The translations under genes were made by a program, and so were the position numbers. Below, in pieces: positions 21,815 to 32,917 of a stretch of 64,000 bases of DNA. The stretch is taken from NCBI GenBank assembly GCA_907163375.1, contig CAJQUW010004441.1, positions 96,462-160,461 on the forward strand. Direction: 5' to 3'. Each line of letters begins with the position of its first letter. Position 1 is the first letter of the stretch. The notes under the pieces are model-generated. The model was not told where the DNA came from and did no database searches. It was given only the letters and a program-made list of their open reading frames with translations. The stretch is from Prostheceraeus crozeri. Lineage: Eukaryota > Platyhelminthes > Polycladida > Euryleptidae.

Positions 21815-22332
21815 GGGTCTTTATGGGTTATCCCTCCCACCCCCAGGTTTTCAAATTTGTCTAAGATCTGCAAAAATGAATCAATCGTCACCAGACTTCA
21901 GGTAGTCCTACTTAAGCCTGTTCGACGCATTATTGTTACTCGGGTGGACATTGTTCTCGCTTCCTCTTCGTCTCATCCACTGTTATTTGAAATCTTCCCA
22001 CGACACTACTTTGCAGCACCTTCAAGTAAAAAATGCTAGTTCAAGGGATGTGGCCTGGTCATCATCACTTCACGAGTTGTCGGGAAATGACTTTGTTGAC
22101 CTCAAGTGCTTTCCACTCCGACGGTGAGGTCATAAGAAGTCAGATCAAGCTGCCGGCATCGCTGCACTTCAAGTTATCGCTCCTAATTCAAAAAGTACTT
22201 GTCCGATTTGCCCAAATTTTGGTATGTGGGTAGAGAATAACCTCAGTTACTTGTGCTTAAAGTTTTGTGACGATTGATTCATTTCTACGGATTTTAGAAA
22301 CGTGGGGGGGGGGATATAACTCATAAGTACCA
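21815..22332. mobile_element. MITE with terminal inverted repeats of about 100 bp
   Basis: The left 100 bp (GGGTCTTTATGGGTTATCCC, a C-run, then GCAAAAATGAATCAATCGTC) recurs inverted on the right as GGTACTTATGAGTTATATCC, a C-run, then GTAGAAATGAATCAATCGTC. The centre is non-coding. I see no clear target duplication, so the borders are good to a few bases only. Confidence 0.7.
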
Positions 22333-22805
22333 AATAATGAACATCAAGCTTTATATTCTGGCCATCTAAATAGAACGTAATTCAGATTCAGCGGTCCTGT
22401 TGAGATTGAGCAATTGGGCAAACAATGACTCTCATGTCGACCTGTCAGTTTGGGAAAGGATTGACATTTCACGATTTGCATAGTATTCGCTGAGTACAAA
22501 CTCATCGGTGTTATGAAATCATCGAACTGATTGCAACGATAAAACCGGTTTTGATACTCACCTACTTGATGTCAGTTGAGCTCATCATGAAATAGTTGTC
22601 CAAATGTGAGGTAATATAACGATGAGCGAGTATACACACATCGCAGCATTCGCTGTAGGTCTAGAGTTTAACGCCAATCTCAATGTGTAATTCAAGAATG
22701 CATTGGAGCAGATCATATGACGAAAAATGATACATAATTAGAATAATAGTCCGGCATCCAGAACGAGATTCTGCAGGGAACGAGGCCGAAAATGAGACTC
22801 ACAGG

Positions 22806-22858
22806 ATGATGTGCACCCTATGCCTACCACGAATCTGCGTGTCTGCAGAGTTCTACCT
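22806..22858 (+). repeat. Dispersed repeat also present at 27331-27381
   Basis: The stretch GATGATGTGCACC...ACGAATCTGCGTGT...GAGTTCTAC matches 27331-27381, where it is interrupted by hAT-like copy B. The family is unknown. Confidence 0.5.
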
Positions 22859-22924
22859 GGCACCCGCACCCGGTTTGATATGATTGTATGACCAACTATT
22901 GATATCTAACGCTAGACTTCAAGA

Positions 22925-23360
22925 CGTGAGCACATCACACCGGTCCTTCGTGACCTGCACTGGCTTCCAGTAAAGTAGTACATCCAATTCAAGTTGGCTG
23001 TCATCGTACATAAGACGTTACATGGTCTATGTCCCCGATACCTTACCGACGACTGCACCCACCTGATCCGATTGGATATCGTTTTAATTCATCCTCTGGT
23101 CCCTCTATCTGTCAACCTACCAGAACACGCACCCGCATGGGCGACCGTGCTTTCTCGGCAGCGGGTCCTAGACTCAGGAATAGTCTTCCTATGAACATCC
23201 AAGACTTTGAAATTGTTCTCTTCCAATTTCGCCGCAAATTAAAGACGTTCTTGTTTTGTTCCGTGGTTTGAGCTGTACACCGGCGCCTTGATAACTTCGG
23301 GTTTAGCGCGCCGTAAACAAATATATGTATAATATTATTATTAATAATAATAATAGACAA
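22925..23360 (+). mobile_element. LINE 3' end (CR1/L2-like)
   Basis: Across two frames the sequence encodes the end of a non-LTR reverse transcriptase: HITPVLRDLHWLPV, FKLAVIVHKTLHGLCPRYL, then TRMGDRAFSAAGPRLRNSLP and RRKLKTFLF. This order is typical of the C-terminus of CR1/L2-group ORF2. At least one frame change separates the two parts. After the stop a short 3' region ends in (ATT)n/(AAT)n at 23329-23354, a usual CR1/L2 terminus. The 5' part, including the catalytic reverse transcriptase motif, is absent. Confidence 0.85.
23329..23354. repeat. (ATT)n/(AAT)n simple repeat
   Basis: Short run of ATT and AAT triplets closing the LINE 3' end. Confidence 0.7.
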
Positions 23361-23837
23361 AAACAACCATTTAAATATGAATAGGGGAGGTTACAACAAT
23401 TTTACACGAATTTTCAATTTAATCTACAGACTCAAATTAGATTTTGCATGCAGTAGGCTATTGCTTTGTTACTTAGCAGCCGACTGTAACACATACATGA
23501 CTTAGAATGGAAAATTCCCCTTAGAAGTGAAAATTTTGAGCTGCAATGGCAAAAGCAACAATTTACAAACTATTTCAAAGTACACGTCCCTTGTGGGAAG
23601 TGAGGCTTCGGACGTAGCTACGTTTAACCAGTGCCGCTGTTATGCATTATCCATTGTTTTTATTTGTTCCTCTATGTATTTGAATTTTACACGCAGAATG
23701 AGGAGGTCGAGAAGAATAGTAACTGAAAATTTGGTGCCATAAGGGGTGCGAAGTGGACGCACAGACGACGAAAGAAGAGGTGGCAGCAGTTGAAGTCTCG
23801 AAGATGACTTCTATGCCTGGTTCTATATCCATGGTTC

Positions 23838-24009
23838 CATACCTTGACCATAGACTTCTAAATTTGCTTGCATTTTGCATTCAAACAAGCTGCAAAATTC
23901 GATCTTTTGCAACACGAATATTGGTTGGCCTGAACATGTATAAAATGATTTCAAATTTTGCTCACCTATCTGTCCAGAGAAATTTAGAAGTCTATGCTTT
24001 GACCAAGGA
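23838..24009. repeat. Small inverted-repeat element, about 170 bp
   Basis: CCTTGACCATAGACTTCTAA on the left recurs inverted on the right as CTTTGACCAAGG preceded by TTAGAAGTCTATG. Arms of about 25 bp flank a non-coding centre. It is probably a small MITE; borders and target duplication are unclear. Confidence 0.5.
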
Positions 24010-24019
24010 AGTCTAGATA

Positions 24020-25177
24020 TATATAATTGTTATAATCATAGAAATTAATAATACCATAGAAAGTCCTAGAATGGAAATTGCATGAAAATTATGGCACACT
24101 CCGAGGGAACTTAGTTGGGGCAAAAAACACATTTTGCGACCTGGCTTTCTTGTTTCCGGGTTGGCATTTTTAATTGTCAAGTCAATTCGTGATCTGGGTT
24201 GTTGCCTCTTGTCCAAAGATCATGTACACAAAAGCAATAATGAATTTACAAAATGCTGCGGCGACAGGATGACAAAGAAGGAAATCCTTTAAAACGTTCT
24301 GTGCGTTCATCATTTTGAAATATCGCTCCCATAATCAATCAAGAGTATAATCAGACACATGTGGAACTTTTAATGTCGATTTACAGAGCATGCATTGCTG
24401 CAGCTTGAAATCTGACGTCAAGAAATCTTACAGTATTCATTTTACTTAAAAGGGTTCCCCTGTTCAATATATTTAAACAATTTTCAAAACCTTCGCATGC
24501 TTTCGAATATGAGCTTCCAAAATATCATCACACTATATCACATAAGTCATTTAGTAATTAATTGAAAGGATCCGGCGATATTTCATTTATCTGAGAAATG
24601 ACTGTCGGTAAAGAAGTTTTCAATGTGTTTATTCCAGAAAGCGTCAAGTTTCTTAACCGCTAGAAGGAGAAATTGTCCAATAATTAGAATTTTTATCTTT
24701 GAATTCTTGAGATATTCTCACAAACAGCACACCGACCACATTCGATTATGACTCTGAACCAATTTTTGATTCACATTCCAGTATCGAAAAATTAGAAAAT
24801 AGTTGTCAATGACTGCTACAAATAGACACAGTATATTAATCCATGGAATAGCAGGCTAATTCACATGAAACAATGCTGCCATCTCACTTAAAGTTCCGTT
24901 CATGAAAATCCTGCAATTTGCTGTCAACAACTTTCACAACCAACTTGGCAAATAGTTTGACTATGATACGATGCTTTAGATCGAAGCAGATCTACAAACC
25001 ATAGATTTTTCCATGTGCCATCATTGCACATAGGCAAGATGTCAAACTTCCATTCTAGTGCACTATTATCCACTTCCATGGTTATAATATATTATATCTA
25101 TCATTATAGATATCTAGACCTCCTTGCCTTGACCATAACCGGAATCGTCGACTCGAACCGAAGCAGCAATCAAAAGT
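24020..25177. other. No gene seen; cadherin intron
   Basis: No recognisable coding or repeat signal. Confidence 0.4.
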
Positions 25178-25237
25178 CATGGACTCCTAGATATCTTAGC
25201 TGCTAGCTCCTAGAAGCTGTATATCTAGGAGTCCATG
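25178..25237. ncRNA. 60-nt hairpin with a perfect 17-bp stem
   Basis: CATGGACTCCTAGATAT (25178-25194) and ATATCTAGGAGTCCATG (25221-25237) are exact reverse complements around a 26-nt loop, which contains a further AGCT/AGCT pairing. Size and stem suit a small pre-miRNA or a tiny MITE. There is no sequence proof of transcription. Confidence 0.35.
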
Positions 25238-25726
25238 TCAAGAGTGAATTTAATGCTTAAGTGAAGACAATGATCAGTTTGGACAAGGCTTTAAGAGTAT
25301 TCAGCATCACTATTCAATATGCACCAAAACTACATGCGTTGAATTATAAACAAATTTCATACTTATCAAGTTTGCATCAATAGCGACAAGCGTCTGAACG
25401 TAAGAAGTTAGCCAGGAAACGTTTTTTATCTTTCATTCTCCAATTCCTTTTCCACAACTGCTTGCTTCATTTTACAACTACCATTCGGGAGAGATTGGTT
25501 CTATTCTTTATAAATAAAAAAACTAGTGAAAAACAATGGAATAAAGATATGCCTCAACAACCCAAGTGTAAAACGACGCCAACAATTTGAACAAGCAGCT
25601 GTGGTTCAAAGTTTGCAATTCCGCTGACCGTGAAACCCCTCCTGAAGAGTCCTCATCTGACGACTATTCATTGTCAAGCTCCGACATAGTGACCTAAAGT
25701 TCTATTTCTCTCCATTCATCGATAAC

Positions 25727-26074
25727 ATGGAATTTCCGTCAGCAATGTCGGTTTGTGTCAAACAAGGCCGGGAAAATGTTCTGATTGACGCTAAAGACGT
25801 CGGAGGACAATATTCTTCGGAACCGATTAAGAGATTGACTCTCGCGAACGCGCTGTCATGTGTCAAAGTTGAAGACAATGCCGCTCTTAGTGTGTGTTGT
25901 AATGATGTAGGCACGACAATGTGTGTGGACGAATGCACGCTAGACTGCTTCGGCGCCGCTACTTCGTCTGCTGCTGCTGCTGGTCATGGATCACGCAGCC
26001 CTGCCCTACTGCCCCACTCAATGTGCGTGCTGCAGCAAGAACAAAAGCCGGTGATGACAACGGCAAGAATGTAG
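25727..26074 (+). CDS. Unassigned 115-codon reading frame
   Basis: The frame starts MEFPSAMSVCVKQGRENV, is richer in GC than its surroundings, is Cys- and Ala-rich and has no family motif I know. An upstream frame ending SSSDDYSLSSSDIVT stops 36 bases before the ATG, and a second frame continues to 26229. The mixture of frames suggests a decayed transposon gene, but nothing identifies it. It lies in the cadherin intron on the opposite strand. Confidence 0.2.
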   Translation: MEFPSAMSVCVKQGRENVLIDAKDVGGQYSSEPIKRLTLANALSCVKVEDNAALSVCCNDVGTTMCVDECTLDCFGAATSSAAAAGHGSRSPALLPHSMCVLQQEQKPVMTTARM

Positions 26075-26369
26075 TGCTTGACGTTAAAGGCAATGATTTC
26101 GCAGTGCTGCAGCGGCTACTGCTTTTCCTAGAGACTCTTTCCTCAGAGACTGTATTAATCTGCTTCACACCTACAGAAACTTTGGTCTTCACCGGCTACT
26201 TATCTATCAATAATATTGTCGACAGATGATACACTTGTCAAATACTGTCCCCTTGAGACTCGTAAGTCGCAATATGATGATTGGAAGCACAGATTGTAGG
26301 GTCATTTGGATAGTCAGCAAACGTCTTCCTCACCTCACATTGATGGTCTCACGTCACTACTCCCTCTTA

Positions 26370-26530
26370 CCGGAGGCTTGGACGGTACTGACGTAGTCAG
26401 ACTATAATCTGGAATGTTGTGATCTTACATGCCAGATGCCCTTCCTGACGTCTTCCAATGACACTCAGGGCTCGACCTCTGGACCGAATGATCATTAGGC
26501 CAAGCACTTAACCACTGTGCCACGGAGACC
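26370..26530 (-). mobile_element. tRNA-derived SINE family 2, best copy
   Basis: On the minus strand the head reads GGTCTCCGTGGCACAGTGG, with a second box in GTCCAGAGGTCGAGCC, followed by a TTGGAAGACGTC block, GGAAGGGCATCTGG and a tail GTACCGTCCAAGCCTCCGG. Box A and B spacing suits a Pol III promoter. The copies at 6230, 9281 and 26700 confirm a dispersed family. Confidence 0.75.
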
Positions 26531-26699
26531 TCACCTCATATTCATTACCATCAAAATGATTGATTCTGGATGCGGCAGTTCCTTCAATTACAGTGTAGTG
26601 CAATGAACTATTCTCTAAAAAATGAAAATTCAAGAGAATTTGAAAAAATGCTAGCTTTAACGTCACCACTCCACAATACTGCAACGTTGTCGTAGTTTT

Positions 26700-26790
26700 C
26701 GTCCGGATGTCTTTCTTTCCGACTTCCAATGACACTTTCGGGACTAAAAGATCGCTAGGCCAAGCATTTAACCACTGTGCCACGGAGACT
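26700..26790 (-). mobile_element. tRNA-derived SINE family 2, truncated copy
   Basis: The minus strand carries AGTCTCCGTGGCACAGTGG and the downstream TCATTGGAAGTCGG, then ends near the GACATCCGGAC block without the family tail. Confidence 0.7.
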
Positions 26791-28051
26791 AGCTAGCAAT
26801 GGTTCAAAGTACAAGCACTTAATTAAATCAACCGAAGCAAAATTCGCGCTTAGCAAAAACTGATAGTAGTTGCCGAGAATTGATAATCCTAGTACCATTA
26901 TGTAAATATGTCAAACTTCGTCTCAATCTTCTTAGATGTACGCTTGCTTGAACATACCGACCGAGATCGCAAGTTTCAAAGCCAGACAGTCAATCACACA
27001 ACAATGCAAAAACCATTATTTTCTCAGCACGTTGTCGATATCTAGTCTTCATTGCTAAGGACCACTACTAGCTTCAATAAGTTCATATTCCAGCAGCATA
27101 CGGTTGACTGATTTCTTCGATATCTTATCCGAGGACGAAGTGTTGATTCCTCTACCGTGATTGTTTCTGTTGAGGGTTCGATCACACTGCTCCATGTCCA
27201 CTTCACGATGTAGTCAACCGATGAAAATCCCACCTTTCCTCGATCTCGGACGGCAGGCACACTTCCGTGGAAGGTGGTGCGTGTCGATGCATGTAGACTA
27301 ACTATAGTCCGCAAATAAAGCTTTCACACAATGATGTGCACCTATGACCATTGCGAATCTGCGCGTGTGGAGTGTTCTACACAGAGTTGGAAAAGTCGGA
27401 ATTGGAATTGGAATTGACGATATTTAAATCTACTGGAATTGGAATTGACCTTGATAAACCTCAATTCCACTTTTTCCATAGACCTGTGATGAATCTACAT
27501 GTATTTCTACAAAAATTTAAATCACAGCGCTCGGCCGTTGTGTTAACTGCATCCAAGGATAAGAGAGAGATAGATCGACAGAGGTAGCTTTATTCTATAG
27601 TTGAATACAAAGTGTTTTTGTGACTTCGATGGGCCTACAGCCCGGGCAATGTTAATTCTGCGATTAAGCAGACAATGAAAAGACAATCATCTTTGTTCAA
27701 TCTGTTATTTAGTTATTTGTCAAGTAAGATAATTAATCAAAATAAAGCAATTGTTGATTTAGTTCTTAATAGGAAAAGCACAAAAAATGGAGATTAACTT
27801 AACTGTTGTACAAACGAATAACAATTGGTTTGGAAAGAGGATAATTAACGCTGCATTAAAGGGCAGCAACCCTGTCAGTTCAAATCATAATATAGACAGT
27901 GTCAACAAATTATTCTAATAATTAATTATTCAATTACATGAACTATTATTCAACTTACAATCACAACAATTAACAATAATAATATTTATTTTTAAGACTA
28001 TAGTTATATAGATACGATACGCAACGATAAAAGAAAAACTTTACACTTATA

Positions 28052-29677
28052 CAGATTGTTTCATAAAAAATGGATCACCCTTAAACATCGTCTTAACTTC
28101 AACTTTGTCTAACTCCGCCAAACTTGAACGAATTTCTCTGAAATTTGGAAGATACGTCAGTTGTGCTTATTAATATCATTGTTGGAAATTTCAAGCATGA
28201 ATATTGAGTTGTTTTCCTGTTATAGATAAAAAAGTAGTAGATAATTTGACCTTCATTTAGCAATGTTACATAAAATCATACCTCACTCTTATAAAATTAC
28301 ATTTGTTTCCTTTATTATGTAATATGTTGTTCTACAAGCCAAAAGCTATCAAGCAAAACAAAAATAAAGAAAATCGGTCAATCAGAGCCAGTATAGCACC
28401 ATTATTCATCAACAATAATGTAACTGCTACATGTGATTAACTGGACTTCATGTTCCATAGCTTCCTGACTTCGTTGCGGTGGTGTTGGCAGCACTCCTGA
28501 TTGCTTTCAGCTAGAAATCTATCTCTTACCGGTTGAAAACAATACAAAGCACAAATGAACAATAACGAGATCGCATTCACAAAAGGCAAAGTGTCAGCCT
28601 TGCTAGAACTTGCTAGCGACTAAATGTCCCTTACACAAATGTGCATCGATGGCATAATGATGATTTTCGACTCTGTCGTAAAGAGGGCTCTGGTCGTCCA
28701 CGCAAAACATCCAAACGTAGAGACCGCCTAATTTTGAGATTTGTTAAAGTTGATCCAAGTCTCTCGTTAACTGAGATGGCTGCACTAGACTCGTCTATTT
28801 CTAAGTCCACTATTCGTAGAAGACTTATTGAGTCGAATTTCAAGAGCTGTAAGAGGCCCTCTCAGATCGAATTATCAGATCAGCATACAAAAAGACGTCT
28901 CAGATGGTCAATGAGTCATTGTCACTGGCGAAATCAATGGGATCGGGTTGTCTGGTCTGATGAGGCATCAGTCCGTCTGAAGGATAGTGATGGTCGATTG
29001 AGATTATGGATAAAATCTGATCAGGAAATTCCGAGACATTTACATCGTCCCCGGCTACAAGGTGGTGCGACTCTACTGATTTGGGGTAGCATTTGGACCA
29101 ATGGCCGCTCTGAACTTCACATACAGCAAGGAACCATGAATTCTGAACGCTATGTGAATGTTTTACGAATGAAAATTGGCCAAATGACAGATCAACTTGG
29201 TGATCCATCGACTTGGTTATTTATTCTACGTGTCACAGGAGTAGTAGAGTCAACTTATGCAAGTCTCAATTAGGGCTTAGGACATTATCTTGGCCAGCTC
29301 GTTCTCCTGATCTGAATCCCATAGAAAATGTATGGAGTATTCTAAAACGTAACGTTCGTCGTTCACTGCTACCTACAGATGGCGTATCACAACTTACGTC
29401 ACTGTTAAAAAGAGAGTGGAGAAAGTTAGATCAGTCAAAAATCAACAATATCATCGAATCAATGCCCAGACGAATTGGTAATGTCATTGACAATAAGGGT
29501 AGGGCCACAAAAAAATAGCTTCTTAATTAGCTTCTTACTGTATCATAGCTTATCAGATTACATAAGGACATTTAAATATATTAGGGACATGAAATAACAT
29601 GAAAAATGCTTTCTGTATCATACTTATGTTTTATTTAATTAAATTTTAGGATGATCCACTTTTTATGAAACGGACTG
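28052..29677 (+). mobile_element. Tc1-like transposon inserted in hAT-like copy B
   Basis: The ends are inverted: CAGATTGTTTCATAAAAAAT on the left, and CAGTCCGTTTCATAAAAAGT on the complement of the right, continuing into GGATCA. TA dinucleotides at 28050-28051 and 29678-29679 are the expected target duplication. The hAT sequence on both sides joins to match copy A, which proves the insertion event. Both ends are complete, but the transposase is damaged, so the copy cannot move without help. Confidence 0.93.
28556..29518 (+). pseudogene. Tc1 transposase, decayed
   Basis: The N-terminus (MNNNEIAFTKGKVSALLELA) resembles the first helix-turn-helix and is cut by a stop and a frame change. The second DNA-binding part holds the GRPRKTSKRRD AT-hook-like motif. 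The catalytic domain keeps the first Asp in VVWSDEASVRL, GGATLLIWGSIW, and the SPDLNPIENVW motif with the last acidic residue. The QQDNAP motif with the second Asp is deleted before CHRSS near 29224, and the frame shifts there. A normal length is about 340 residues. Three or so lesions make it non-functional. Confidence 0.9.
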
Positions 29678-30959
29678 TAGTTCACCTCTTAATGTTGAAT
29701 TCACTTCAATTCGATCGGACTCACTTATATCAAAATTATGTCATAAATATCAGTGTCACTTATACCGTCAATCTTCAATTGCGCTCGCTGATGTGTTGCT
29801 GTACAGGCTGCTGTGTTGTTGTTCGCCGGCTGGCAGTTGTTGTTATTACTTCTGTAGTTATGTTACACGTACCGCGAGAGCCCGGAGTTCTTCCAACTTC
29901 TACTAAAGATGTCGTATGTGTTGTTGTTGTGTCAATTTCTCATCGTTTCTAATTTATACAAATTTTTGAGACTTTGAGATTTTTTTTCCTTTAATCTCTG
30001 CTCGTTAGCTTTCGACCCAACCACATTTCGTTCTTATCACGGAATTATTAATCTCCTTTTTTAACATGGACCATTAATCAGATTTCATGATATCATTTTT
30101 ATCGTCGTTTTTCCTTTCATCAACAATCACGTTATTCGCACATTGAATTTCTTTCTTCTGTCAGTTTATTAATCGATTTATTCGCATCTCATCTCTCTCA
30201 CCATTTGATTATTAGCTGACCGTTGACTTTCTTTTCTTTTTTTTACGAGATATTGAATATCTCGTTTACGAAACGAAAATGGCGTCGCCGGCCGGTTACA
30301 TGTATATATGCACACAAGAAATATGAACTATGAACATGAAAACGCACATAGGAACGACGCAGGGAACAGCACACAGGAACAACGAGGATAGGATAAGGGC
30401 ACATGGGTGAGATTGAAACGAACAAAGGTTAGATGCATTAACATAATACACAATATGCGACATGCAATTATCGGAATTGAATCTTATTGTGGAATTGGAA
30501 TTGAATTAAACTGTTTCGACTGGAATTGGAATTGGATTTGGATTTGGAATTGAAATTTCTGCTCCGGAATTGGAATTGGAATTAAAAAATTTAGTGGAAT
30601 TTTTCCAGCTCTGGTTCTACACGGCTCCTCTCTTGTCATACAGGATCAAGGGATACACAATGCAAATCCAATGGGAAACAGACTGAAATTTACAATAAAA
30701 GTACACTTGCTTGTCAGTGCTTTCCATGATTAACTGAGAAATGCTTCTGACATGGAATGTCTTCAGGTCATTTCCTCATTGGCATGTGTCATCATCATGC
30801 TTCTGATCGGCAATGTATGCGAGAATAAAGTCAACTGTGGATAAATTTCGCCAAAACATTGTGTTTGTCGGCATAAGGAAGCTTGCTAAATCTGAATGTG
30901 TCTAGCTTCATAGACAAAGGTGAATGAACTTGACAGGAAATGACCTGAAGACTCGCAGT

Positions 30960-31060
30960 GCCGGTACACTTCCGTGGATGATAGTGTGGTGAGCGACATT
31001 TAAATCGTCTGAGTGTCGATGCACGTGGTCAACCCATTGTAGTTCATGTATTTTCGCTGG
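30960..31060 (-). repeat. Old repeat fragment shared with 27240-27310
   Basis: The words ACACTTCCGTGGA and TGTCGATGCA recur in the same order in both places. Minus-strand frames share HGSVPA. Family unknown. Confidence 0.35.
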
Positions 31061-32459
31061 CTCTGGAAAATTGACCTACTCTCCAGCGGTCATTCGTATG
31101 TTGTAAATGTCGTTGTGTTGAGTGTTATTTTCTATTTCTCAGCATGTATTCCAAATGTGACTTAAGAAGTGTCCGGCAAAAGGGCCATCATTTTTCCATC
31201 ATCGATGAACGATGTGTTTCAAAATTCGTCTTTCCTTGTATTTTTATTGGCTATAAGTTGAAAACAATGTCAAAGTCAACAGTTAAAAAAAATCTGTCAG
31301 CGTGCGTGTTACCCCATCTCAACATGGTGCTAACGGTTCATCTAAGTAGTATTCGGACTGTATCAGCCATCTGATTATTTTTTTGTATTGTGCTGTCAAT
31401 TTACTTTTTGCAATGTTTCACACTTTCAATCAACTTTGAATTTTGAAACTCAAAACAACAGCAGATGTTCTAAATGATTGACTCTTGATGGCATTATCAT
31501 AATCTTGTGATCGACAGCTCCCCTTTCGTGACACTGCACAGTAGGTGTCTGTGATATGAAACCAATATGGGAAATTCAAACAATGTCAATATTTCCTCAA
31601 CTATTGCGAAGAAATTATAACAGTCACAGGAGCTATTCGTAATTGAAGTTGGCAAATAGTTCTCATTGTCATGCATTAGACCAGCAATAGGTAGATCAAT
31701 CATATTACTCACTGAAATAACGGTCTAGACATCGATTTAAGTTGAGATAACCTCGAAGAAATGACTGAGTATGAAATGTTTGAACACTGAAGTGCTAGCA
31801 TCGCATCATAAATTACATGATTCCGGTAATAAATTCATAAAGTTGGCATTTTTATTGTTAACAATGAAACAGTTTCCTATTTTTGCGAAGCAATTTGCAC
31901 AGACACTGTTGAAAATGATCACGAGGATGCTCATCGACGATTCTTGATTCAATCAATGATTATATTAGTGATCATATCTACTCGTGTTGGTGTGAAGACC
32001 TACAAAAATAAAGCAATTAAATATTGAAATATTTCATCTTGTCACGTTAGCAATAAGGAGGTTTCAAGATCCTTGTATGCGAGTAATGAATGATTATTTC
32101 AATATCTGTTTCAAATATCAAATCTACGGAAATACGTGATGTAAGAAGCCATAGAACATGTGAGAAAATGACAGAAAACAGAATGAACATTGTTGAAACA
32201 ATTTCCATTCCATCGAATATTCAGAGTCATCAGCAAGTCTAATTCACATCTACCTCCAGATATTGGATCAAATGACGGCTATTCAGGTCTCTTCCCATTT
32301 GTCAATTGAGGTGACTCGACACTGTGCTTTCAAAAGGTACACTCCACTGCTGACACACTAACTTGAACGGAATGTCAGTAGTGTGCTAAAAGACGTATTT
32401 AGTGAATCCTCGAAAGTTAGTCAGACAATGCCAACCCGAATCAACCTCAATAATCCAAC
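31061..32459. other. No gene seen; cadherin intron next to exon 1
   Basis: About 1.4 kb downstream of the exon-1 donor without recognisable coding or repeat content. Confidence 0.45.
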
Positions 32460-32465
32460 ACTTAC

Positions 32466-32872
32466 GTATAAACCGACTCCTCACACCGCGGTCTGTTATC
32501 GTTAGCATCAGTGACGCTGATAGTCATCGAGGTGGTCGCAGAGCTCACTGGCAGGGCTCCGGTCTGCGTAGCTGTCACCAAGAAGCGATAACTAGCTAAC
32601 GTTTCTCGATCCGGTACTCCCACAGTGAACACTGAACCATTGACTGCGTTGATTGCAAACATGGGATCGGCGCCTGTGGCTGTTAACCGAGTGGTGCTGT
32701 ATCGCAGAGTACGCCCGGACGTATCTGTCGCTTTCACAGTGCCCAGAATGTGTCCTGTAGCTTGATTCTCCACCACTGAGAAGGTATAGGATGATTGTTC
32801 AAAGCGCGGATTCTGAGCTGACGCGGACAGCAACATCGTCAAGAAGATGAACAGGAGTTGGCTGTCAGCCAT
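32466..32872 (-). CDS. Cadherin-like gene, first coding exon (signal peptide, EC1, start of EC2)
   Basis: This exon encodes the N-terminus of a calcium-dependent adhesion or recognition receptor. Residues 1-19 (MADSQLLFIFLTMLLSASA) form a signal peptide. EC1 spans about residues 21-128, with FSVVEN, VKATD, a DRE motif and the linker DANDNRP, which are the usual calcium ligands. EC2 then begins at PRCEESVYT. The exon is 407 nt long: 135 codons plus two bases. It ends at a consensus donor (AC/gtaagt, phase 2). The ATG directly follows a strong acceptor (ctgttcctctttcag), so a separate non-coding leader exon is expected. EC1 lacks the usual DxD after the A-x-D motif. Split EC repeats argue against a single-exon protocadherin ectodomain and favour a Fat, Dachsous or other large non-classical cadherin. 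The subfamily cannot be assigned from two repeats. Confidence 0.87.
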
Positions 32873-32895
32873 CTGAAAGAGGAACAGGTCTTATC
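32873..32895 (-). other. Splice acceptor immediately before the cadherin ATG
   Basis: On the minus strand a pyrimidine-rich stretch ending ctctttcag abuts the ATG. This implies a leader exon made only of 5' UTR, located above 32900. Donor-like sites exist near 36030 and 36105, but nothing decides between them. I saw no promoter. Confidence 0.7.
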
Positions 32896-32917
32896 AAAAC
32901 TTAACTTGCACTGTAAT

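Larger units (their letters stand above)
27382..30613 (-). mobile_element. Non-autonomous hAT-like family, copy B (interrupted by Tc1)
   Basis: The element starts CAGAGTTGGAAAAG and ends with the inverse, TTTTTCCAGCTCTG. An exact 8-bp duplication GTTCTACA lies at 27374-27381 and 30614-30621. Removing the Tc1 element and one TA leaves about 1,604 bp that align with copy A in reverse. AATTGG/CCAATT repeats fill both ends, and the 21-bp palindrome recurs at 30245-30265. Reading frames shared with copy A lack transposase motifs. The exact duplication indicates a fairly recent jump. Confidence 0.92.
9080..32465 (-). other. Cadherin intron, 23.4 kb, filled with transposons
   Basis: The span lies between the donor at 32465 and the acceptor at 9080 of the cadherin-like gene. 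It carries no third cadherin-like reading frame. Most identifiable sequence is mobile: two hAT-like copies, Tc1, piggyBac and Merlin pieces, MITEs, a LINE end and SINEs. That the exons join directly is inferred from phase and repeat spacing. A small alternative exon could still be hidden here. Confidence 0.75.

Noticed and set aside
25727-26229. Host gene opposite the cadherin intron
   Set aside because: Only partial frames in different phases with no domain or splice signals; kept as a low-confidence frame.
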